Positions 55,930-64,000 of a stretch of DNA of 64,000 nt are shown piece by piece. Both the position numbers and the translations under genes were made by a program. The DNA is from Poa pratensis. Taxonomy: Eukaryota > Streptophyta > Magnoliopsida > Poales > Poaceae. Positions within the stretch are counted from its first letter, which is position 1. Each line of letters opens with the position of its first letter. The DNA lies in contig CAMZMU010000123.1 of assembly GCA_947311845.1 (NCBI GenBank), positions 10,923,417 through 10,987,416 on the forward strand. Reading direction: 5' to 3'. The notes below the pieces were generated by a model. The model searched no databases, was not told where the DNA came from, and saw nothing but the letters and a program-made list of their open reading frames with translations.

Positions 55930-56669
55930 GGTTGGAGCCGCCGCGGGTTGGGAGCTAGGGTTTTGCAGGGGGGCAGGACGGAGGAGTAGAGCCGGTTTGG
56001 TTTGGTTTGGGAGGCTGGGTTTGTTGGCTTTCTGGTGCGAGCGAGCCGTTGTGCGGTGCGGGGGCCGCGTGGGTGTGCGTGCGTGAAGCGGGGAAAAGGG
56101 TACGGCGATGCGATGCGATGGGATGGTGGGTGCAGAAGCTGCGACGCGTGGGCTGCCGTGCGCTGGGTCGGACACTTAGAGGGCGCGTGGCAAAGGATAC
56201 TCGGGCCGAGATTGGTAGCCGCGCTTGCGTTGGGCACTTGAGCCTTCTCTTTTTTTTGAGAACACAGTACAACACAGACGCTCACAAATACGCACATACA
56301 CTCACCCCTATGAACGCACGCACGCACACCCTACCCCTATGAGCACCTCTGAAGGACTGAGCCGGCAGATCTTGAGGTTGACGAAGTCACCACAGGCGCC
56401 TCGCTGTTGACGGGCACGTCACCTACCACTGAAAGAATAGCGCCGGATAATCCTGGAATAAATCCAGGTAAATGAGCTCGATGTACAAAACTGATAGAGA
56501 ATGGCCTCTGTTTAATCTTTCTGCGCCATTTTAGTCTTCCTGGTCCTTTTATTACCATTTTAATTCGTTCAGGCGATTTGAACTAGAAATTGGACTTTGT
56601 CTGATACAGAACGAACAATTTTGAGTAATTGGAAGATAACACATGACTAGTCGTGGGCCAATTGCATAG
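55930..56669. other. HMGB upstream region and a retroposon-like fragment
   Basis: 56248-56470 begins with a T run and TTGAGAACACAGTACAAC, continues through AATACGCACATACACTCACC and CCCCTATGAGCACCTC, and ends near AATAAATCCAGG. I remember this as a common grass retroposon-derived repeat (minus strand). The part up to about 56220 is the 5' region of the HMGB gene; no TATA box is obvious. Confidence 0.5.
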
Positions 56670-57876
56670 GAGCATCTATAGCAGATCCTGGATAACCCGA
56701 CAAAGGAGTAGAAAATAACTGGGTTTTTTTAGTCCGGTGCACAAAAAAGACCCGACCAGATATGGCAAAACGGGCTGGCCCGTAAAAAAAATCCGGTGAG
56801 TGGGTTATTTGACACAGAGTTCCCCATATGTTCGGTTTGCACGGGTCATTTTACTGTTCCCCCGGCAACCCCGCGTTGTCGAACCTCTTCGCCGCCTCTC
56901 GCTGCTTCGTTGCCACCGCTTTTCAGCCCCGGGAGTGGGGTATCCCTTCCGCGGGCCCGTGGCCGCCGCCATCTCTATGGATCCGTCGCGGAGCTCGGTC
57001 GGAGTCACGGTTGGGGCTGGAAGAGGCTGCTCCGGGCGCGATTTGGGGACGTCCGTGGGGAAGAAGGTACGATTATTGATTGATTCCTGCTGTTTTAGGT
57101 TTTGGTAATGGTCCATTTGTATTCTAATATGAGAAATATTGATTTGGTTAGATGGACTGGAGTTCGCCGTTCTCGTCGTCCGACTCGGATGATTCCGACA
57201 TTGAGGAGATGCTCTTCGACGATAATGTATAGCATCTCATCTTGTTGCATCTCGTCGAAGAGTTAGAGAATGGAAACAAAAGAAAGATGCGATGATCAAA
57301 AGTTTTGTCGTCTTTGCATTCCGTGGAACCGAGCTCTCGACAATTCGTTGCTCATGAAGGATTACTTCATAAAGGTACCAACCTCTCTGGCTCACCTCTT
57401 CATGAAGAGGTTGCTCCGGGCGTGTCTAAGCAGGAGATGCGTTCTCGCAGCTCTGCGTCTGCCGGCGTCGCCGATTTGGGGCCGGTCATCGGTGGGAAAG
57501 TCGGAAGGGCGGATTCGATTTGGGGCCGTCCGTGGGGAAGAAGGTACGATTCTTGATTGATTCCTGCTGTTTTAGGTTTTGGTAATGGTCCATTTGTATT
57601 CTAATATGCGAAATATTGATTTGGTTAGATGGACTGGAGTTCGCCGTTGTCGTCGTCCGACTCGGATGATTCCGACATTGAGGAGATGCTCTTCGACGAT
57701 AATGTATAGCATCTCATCTTGTTGCATCTCGTCGAAGAGTTAGAGAACGGAAACAAAAGAAAGATGCGATGATCGAAAGTTTTGTCGTCTTTGCATTCCG
57801 TGGAACCGAGCTCTCGGCAATTCGTTACTCATGAAGGATTACTTCATAAAGGTACCAACCTCTCCGGCTCACCTCT
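56670..57876 (+). mobile_element. Third PIF/Harbinger-like element, remnant
   Basis: The left end GAGCATCTATAGCAGATCC is of the same type as the two elements at 47480 and 48658. A short exon after TTGGTTAG reads MDWSSPFSSSDSDDSDIEEM and then LFDDNV plus stop. This resembles the acidic N-terminus of Harbinger transposases. No catalytic domain follows. The right end is missing; the sequence passes into another repeat at about 57877. Confidence 0.6.
57039..57876. repeat. Tandem duplication, 477-bp period
   Basis: Segments 57039-57399 and 57516-57876 are nearly identical (CGATTTGGGG at both starts, GGTACCAACCTCTC near both ends). The transposase-like exon is therefore present twice (57152-57232 and 57629-57709). 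A further short copy, AAGAGG(C/T)TGCTCCGGGCG, occurs at 57021 and 57405. Confidence 0.93.
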
Positions 57877-59999
57877 GAAAGGACAAGGTGTCGCCTAGAG
57901 GGGGGTGAATAGGCGATTAAAACTTTTCCGGTTTAGGCTTGATAATTGCGGAATAAAACTAGGTGTTTAAATTAACAAGCCAACAACCTAAATATACTAG
58001 GTTCACCTATGTGCACGAACAACTTATGCTAAGCAAGACAAGTAACAAAGTGATAGCAATATAGAATACTTCAAGCACGAAGGCTATCACAAAGTAAAGT
58101 GCATAAGTAAATAGCTCGGGTATAGAAATAACTGAGGCACGCGGAGACGAGGATGTATTTTCGAGTTCCTCCTTTTTAGGGAAGTACGTCTCGTTGGAGA
58201 GGTGTGAGCCACCACAACAGGTCGGTCTCAACGCCACAAAGGCTTCACCTTCTTCTCCAATGAACCGCACCACAAAAGGTTTGGTTCACCTTCCACTATC
58301 GGAATCTTTCGAGGCGGAATCCGGAGCCTTTATAATAACAACCCGGGGCACAACCCACAACTGGATTGGGGGCTCCCGGATGGCTACAAGTGACCACAAA
58401 AGGTTTCACACACCACAATGGCGTCTAGGGTCCAAAGACCCAAGAGTAACGAGCTCACAAACTTTCAACTTTCACGAATCCTCGTGGAGAGCACAAACCG
58501 ATGCAACAAAGCAATGGCAAGAGCACAAGTGCTCAAATCCTTCACTCTCAAATCCCACCAAAAGCAACTAATGCTTATGGGGGGAGAAGAGAGGAAGAAC
58601 AAAGAATAACTCAACAAATGGAACTCCAAGATCTAGATCCAAAGGGTTCCCCTCACTTAGAGGAGAGATGGATTAGTGAAAATATAGATCTAGATCTCCT
58701 CTCACTTTTCCCTCAAAGATATGCAAGAATCATGGGAGGGATTGAGAGAGAGGCAAGCTTTTCAAGGTCAACAATGGTGGGAGAGAGAGAGAAAAACGTG
58801 CTGCAGAAAAGCCTTTACTCTTTGGGGAAGAAGGGGACTTTTATAGGTCTCCCAAAAAAGAGCCGTTGCGGGAAATCTTACACCAGAGACTCCGGACACA
58901 TTCCGGTAAGTTTCCGGCCTGGGTCCAGGGGCTGAACCACCTTGAGGCTTGGAGCAGGTCTGACCGAAGTCTTTTGGTCCAAAGACCGGAGACTCCGCCC
59001 TTCCTCCGGTAACTTTCCGGTAACACTTCGGACAAGGTCCAGGGAGTGAACCAACTTGAGCCTCTTCGACTGAATCTCCTGAGTCCGGAGACTCCGGTTG
59101 GGGCACACCGGAGACTCCGGCCTAGAAAACCAGCAAAACTGCAAACCCAATAACTTTTACGTATGAAATCCAAATGAGGTGAAACCAGTTTTGTTGGAAT
59201 GATGAAAGCAAGAGCTACCTTGCAAATTAAGAACCATAAACAGAGTAAAGTCACCACACATGGGAAGGTGTAGAACTTTCCTCAAGGATAAACCGATAAT
59301 ATTTCCAACACGAAAACGAAACAAGTTTTCCATATGAAATCCGTTTTCGGTGAACTTGGGCTTGTCACGGAGATCACAACAAGCACCAAAACCCAACAAG
59401 GAAAAAAGCCAAGTAAGAACCAAGAAAGATGATATGCCAAGTATGCAAAGGTTTGAGCTCTCCACAGAGATGCGATCAAGTTACTCACTTCAGAGCCCCT
59501 CTTGATAGTACGCCGTCTATCCTATAACCCGGTCTCCTACTAAAATCATGAGACCGGTAAAATAGAAACCCTATCAAGATCATACCTTTGCCTTGCGCAT
59601 TCCACTTGAGCTAGATGTTGACGATCTTGATCTCTTCAAGTGGAACACCTTTCTTAATTGTGCTTGCTAGCACATGCTTGATGAAGACTTCTCCAAATAC
59701 TCCCCCATACTCCATTATGGGAGAGCCTCGCTAAGCTCCGTCTTTATGTATCCATTGCAAGCTTCAATCAAATGATATCTTCCGAGATGGATCATATTGG
59801 ACTTGCACTTCATAATCTTCTCTCTCTTCACAAAGAGGATGTCTTGAATCCTTCAAGACATACTTGCAATATGCTCAACTCTACACATGACCATTCTTCA
59901 TATAAACCCTTGAATAGAGTATTGATCATCATGTAATCTTCTAGAGTCCAACACATGAACTTCAATCTTTTCCTATGGACAAGATCTACAAGGATATCT
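57877..59999. repeat. Unclassified interspersed repeat, Triticeae type
   Basis: It begins AAAGGACAAGGTGTCGCCTA and GAGGGGGGTGAATAGGCG, a phrase I recall from many wheat sequences; I cannot assign its class. No frame with a domain was found. Between 58886 and 59120 the word GAGACTCCG occurs four times, twice as the palindrome CCGGAGACTCCGG. Confidence 0.55.
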
Positions 60000-61551
60000 G
60001 ACGTGGTGTGGAACACGGCATATGCCACGGGGTGGTTAAGATCGGGATGGGGGCAGCGTTCTGCAACAGCGGCACCCGCAGGGATTGCGCCGGAGCGCGG
60101 ACACGAGAAGTACCCAGGTTCGAAGCCCTCCCGGAGGAGGTAACACTCCTACTCTTGCTCGATCTCTCTATCAAAGGTGGACATAGTACAGAGGTGCTCC
60201 TTGAGCTGTTCGAGTGTTCCATGGTTCGGGTGTGGGGAGGAAGAAGAATGAAGTGACCGACCCCTTCTACTTGGGCACCGGACAACCTTATATAGGCCTG
60301 GCTGTCCGGCTTACAGGAGGGGCCGGCTTGTCCGCGCCAGCCGGCCGGTGTCGGCTACAGAGGGGTTTCTTCGTGACGCTGCATGTCCGCGGTACAGTGC
60401 GCTACGCTTCGTACAGTAGGATCTTCGTAGCCGTGTAGGAGATGTCGGGGTAGGCTTGTCGTCGTGGAGGGCTGACCGCAGGGCGCGAGGCGGCGCTCCG
60501 TGCCTCCCGCCTGTCGGGGCTGCTGAGCACTGTGGGAGACGTCAGGCCATGCTTCACTTTAGCCCATGCCTGGGCGACGTGGAGGGCGTGCCGGGCACGG
60601 CCCCGGCACCCGTCCAACACGGGTCCTTGTCTTCCGCTCGTCGTGGGAGCACGGCAGCCGGTCGTCCGGCTGTCGAGCAACCGAATCCGGCTGCCACCGT
60701 TGACCTTGGTCGCATAAGGCGGGCGATGCTTGTCGTTATCTGTTTGTCTGGGAACTATGCTGATGACGAGTCTGCAGTTCCTCTTGCCCGCGCCGCTCGG
60801 CTGCGCTTCGACTGGCTAGGCGGAGTCCGACTGCGCTCGGGGCAGACGGGCTCGGATTAGCCGGGCAGCCGGAGGCGGCCGGGCACTTGTATTTTGCGTG
60901 TCACTCGGGATCTTCTGTGGGCCTTTGGGTACCCGGGTTTTATCCCCATGTCACTAGCCCCCGAACACGTTGGAGCAATGCAGCCGGTTACGGCGAGGAG
61001 GGCTTCTGCGTGTTCAAACAAACCGAAGGAGTTCATCCGGTCGAGGAGGCAAAACGTCGAGCGCTCCGCCGGCCGGGTGCTGGTGATGACGTCACGGATG
61101 ACGCTGGCACGTCCCATCCGCTTGCCCGGCGGTTGCCCAGCAGTCGAGACGACGCCTCGGTTCCTGTTGCAGGATCTTCTGTGGCGAAACCGCCATAGTG
61201 GGATCTTCTGCCGCGAAACCGCCGCCCACGATCTCGCCGCTGATCGCGCGGTTGCGCGCCACGCGGCGCGATCTCCGGAGGCGGTTACCGGATGCGGGAG
61301 GACTATAAAAGGGGGGCGACGGGTACGGTGGAAGGAGTTCGCCCACTCCGCTCCATCGCCTCCACGCGCCCGAGCCTTCCGCCGCGACCTCCGCGCTCCT
61401 CTCCACCTCCTCCTTCTCCGGCGAAGCGGCTGCTCCACCGGCGCGGCACCTCTCCCTCCAGCGCGCGCCAGCAGCGGACACGGCGACCACGGGCCACCAC
61501 CACTCGACGACGGCGACAACTCCCGCTCCTCCGAGCACGCTAGAGCCCGAG
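60000..61551 (+). other. LTR/leader-like region upstream of the transposon ORF
   Basis: GC-rich sequence with many CCGGC words precedes the ORF. It probably holds the LTR and leader of the element, but I found no paired LTR or primer-binding site. GGATCTTCTG(T/C)(G/C)GCGAAACCGCC is repeated at 61168 and 61201. Confidence 0.45.
61303..61310 (+). promoter_or_regulatory. TATA box upstream of the transposon ORF
   Basis: CTATAAAAGGGGGG lies about 245 bp before the ATG at 61552, in a position suited to the element's transcription start. Confidence 0.6.
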
Positions 61552-64000
61552 ATGGCAGAGGGGAATGACGGCGGCGGCGACTGGCGCGGCTCGCACATCA
61601 CCGTGGAGGACGTCGAGGGCCTCCACGCGCGCGGTCTTCTGTCGACGGAGGAGCGCGTTGGGGTGCGCCTCGCCGCCGAGGACGAGGTAATCCCCGTCGC
61701 GCATGCCGGCGAATCTGTGGTCTTCATGGACCACTTCAACCGCGGGCTCGCATTGCCGGCGAGCCCGTTCCTCCAAAGCTTCCTCCAACTCTTCGGCTTG
61801 CAACCGCATCACCTCGGAGCAAACTCCGTGGCGACACTGACCTACTTCGCCACAGTCGGCGACAAGGAGGAGCTCGGCTTCGTCGACTGCGGAGCCGCGA
61901 TCGTCTACCGCCGGTCGCGGACGGAGCTGCCCGGCTACAAGAAGCCGGATACGGTGAAGGACTGGCAGCGGACGTACTTCTACGTCCGCAACCTGAGGGT
62001 GGGTGAAGATCACATCCGCCTGCGGGCCTTCCAGCCGGTCGCCCCAGTCAGGGACAACTAGGGTGTGAAGAAGTACGGCGACCAGACGGACGTCGACAAG
62101 ATGCTTGAGCGCCTCGAGGAGCTCTTCACGAAGGAGGGGTTGACCACCCGGGACGTCACCCTTTGCTGGCTGTACAACCGGATCGCGCCGCTGCAGGCCC
62201 GGCTGCACAAGATCTGCTTCCTGAGCGGGCACCTCGACCCCACCCGCCTGACCTGGAAGAGGTGGAAGCTGGAGTCGCTGAACGGCTGGCTCCGGCACGT
62301 CGCCAAGGAGCAGAGGGTGGCGGAGAACTGGAAGTACAGCAACGCGCCGTATACCCGCAGGAAGCGGGCGCCCCAGGTACGCCGTCCTTGCTTGTGCTTC
62401 TTCTTTTATGTCTTGGCCGGCTGCTCATCCGGCCGGCTGCGCAGCTGTTCAAGATCCAGCGTGAGGAGGATGGGCCCAACGGCCCCCAGTTCCGGCCGAA
62501 CATCCGGCTGGAGATGGATGCGCCTGGGGAGGCCCAGCCAGAGGGTGATGAGGAGGCGGCCGAGGGTGGCGCCGATGGCAAGGGCGACGACGACGAGGCC
62601 GCCCAGGTAGACGGTGGTCGCGCCGGAGGCGACCAGGCGGATGACGCGCCGGTTGACCAGGCGCCGCTTGGAGGTGGCGGGGCGGGCGATGCTCCGCCGG
62701 CTGCTCGGGGTAAGCCGGCTGCCTCTAGCTCTGATGTTGACGAGGTCTCGAAAGCTGTGGAAGTCATTGATCTCTCGGACACTGAGAGCGTTGAGAGTGC
62801 AGAGACCGCGGGGTCGACCTCGGCCCCTCGCCCGAAGAGACCGAAGCCGGCTACTCCAACTGGCGCGGAGGGAGACGGCGACGACGACGAGTTGCTGCTG
62901 ATGAAGCGGCCGAAAAGGGTCCCGGTCAACGTGCGCGGGTAAGTGCTTCTCATTGCTCGATATCTCTGCTGTCTTGCCGGATGAATCATCATGCTTTCTT
63001 CAGGGCGCCGAGGCCCTTGACTGTTGGCGGGGCCGCGGAGACGGCTGCTGCGCCGGCTGCGCCCGCGGACGCGGCCGCCCGGGCAGCCGGAGAGCAGGAG
63101 GGCGGGCCAGGGGAGCAGCGCGAGCAGCCCCTTGCGTCGGGTGCGGGAGGCCAGCCGGTGGGGCCCCAGGTCGAGGTGGTTTCGCCTTCCGGAGAAGGTG
63201 ATGTCGAGAAGGCCGGCGGTGCCCCGGGGGCAGCCGGGGTCGGAGCGGTGGGCGCTCCGAAGACGAGGGCCGGCGCGGCACCTTCTACGAAGAGGGCCGA
63301 GTCGGCGGCGAAGAAGAAGGCGGGGAAACAGGTGGCGCCGGCTGCCGTGGAGAAGTCCAAGGACGCCGCTGCTCCTTCGCAGCGGCAGCTGGTGCCGGCT
63401 GATCCTTCCATTGCCGCCAACGCCGGGGGGACGCGGAGGCCGACCAACCCGCTGGACTTCGCCTTGGAGATCCGGAAGGAGCTGGTGGTCCAACTCCAGG
63501 ACTTCGACTGCTTCCTGGAGCTGCTTAAGGTATGTTCTCGTGCTTAGTTTCTTTGCTTTTATCTTGGGCCGGCTGCGGCAGCCGGCTCGAGTCTTGAGCC
63601 TCATCTTTTCTTAACTTCAGGAGGAGTCCAACCAGAAGGTCCTGCAGCTGGAGAAGGACCTCGAGGCTGCCAAGAGTAAGTGTTTTTCCCGGCTGTGATT
63701 TTTCCACACGGAGCCGGGTGTGGGATCTGATGCTTTTCTTTGCAGAGAGCGACGAGGAGCTGCGCGCTAAACTGGCTAGCTACCAGTTCAGCGACCTGGC
63801 GCAGGAGGTGGAGCGCCTCAAGAAGCGCGACGAGGAGCGGCAGGCGGAACTGGACAAGCTGGCCAAGGCCAAGGAGGCGGTGGAGAAGGCGGCGGTGGAG
63901 GCGCGGGAGCAATTTGAGAAGCTGGAGCAAGGCTACAACCAGCAGCGCAAGGACGACCAGGCGGAGATCATGAGGCTGAAGGACGAGGTCACCCGCCTGA
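61552..64000 (+). pseudogene. Putative gypsy-type transposon protein (Transposase_28-like), partial, with in-frame stop
   Basis: The frame starts MAEGNDGGGDWRGSHITVED. The signature region reads VVFMDHFNRGLALPASPFLQ, SFLQLFGLQPHHLGANSVAT, VDCGAAIVYRRSRTELPGYK and DWQRTYFYVRNLRVGE, the pattern of the plant 'putative gypsy type transposon' family. TAG at 62059 interrupts the frame, which then continues as GVKKYGDQTDVDKMLERLEE and KRWKLESLNGWLRHVAKEQR. Exons by splice signals are 61552-62376, 62445-62938, 63004-63529, 63621-63675 and 63746 to the window edge, all in phase. Exons 2-3 are acidic and Ala/Pro-rich; exons 4-5 form a long coiled coil (KVLQLEKDLEAAK, AQEVERLKKRDEERQAELDK). It is an extra ORF of LTR retrotransposons rather than a host gene. 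The antisense frame 62156-63604 is a shadow. Confidence 0.8.

Noticed and set aside
62156..63604. 482-residue minus-strand frame
   Set aside because: It is antisense to the retrotransposon ORF, which has splice signals and a family signature on the plus strand.

Overview
The window comes from a grass nuclear genome, most likely a Triticeae species (wheat, Aegilops or barley relatives). The reasons are the element types: CACTA transposons with ACACGGCAAAG-type subterminal repeats, Stowaway MITEs with CTCCCTCCG ends, GAGCATCTCCAAC-ended PIF/Harbinger elements, a Helitron, many 5'-truncated LINEs, and intron-containing genes with GT/AG borders. There are no bacterial features. All calls rest on reading the sequence and on remembered family features; no database search was run.

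Layout. 1-4836: the end of a decayed CACTA element on the minus strand (TNP2 transposase remnant plus a two-exon accessory ORF). 6020-12847: a structurally complete CACTA element with matching CAT target-site duplications. It carries a 352-bp satellite-like array, a long hairpin and a truncated TNP2. 12848-15830: AT-rich repeats. 16322-20070: a Helitron inserted in a LINE tail and itself carrying a retroposon. 20071-25400: LINE pieces and a Stowaway MITE. 26254-28680: a seven-exon bHLH transcription-factor gene. 30454-32322: two LINE 3' ends. 34014-35078: an intact F-box/DUF295 gene (minus). 35255-43187: nested MITE/LINE/Helitron-type debris. 44178-45441: a vacuolar amino-acid transporter gene of AVT3 type (minus). 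45864-46625: a second copy of the retroposon carried in the Helitron. 47480-50274: two adjacent PIF/Harbinger-type elements, one carrying an AP2/ERF-domain ORF and the other a SANT-like ORF1. 53650-53720: tRNA-Thr(CGU), minus. 54769-55929: a seven-exon HMGB gene (minus). 56670-57876: a third Harbinger-like remnant with a 477-bp tandem duplication. 57877-64000: unclassified Triticeae-type repeat, then an LTR-retrotransposon-related multi-exon ORF (putative gypsy-type transposon domain) running off the right edge.

The host genes (bHLH, F-box, AVT3-like, HMGB, tRNA) are single genes separated by mobile DNA and do not form a pathway or operon. Three of the four protein-coding host genes carry one to three single-base indels in otherwise full-length, correctly spliced frames. 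This means either recent pseudogenes or base-level assembly errors, and it is the main caveat for using these gene models. I did not find a clearly new biological system. The best candidates for a second look are the satellite-bearing CACTA with its 80-bp-arm hairpin, the AP2-carrying Harbinger element, and the 305-bp insert with an 18-bp duplication whose first 28 bases mirror a distant Helitron-like end.
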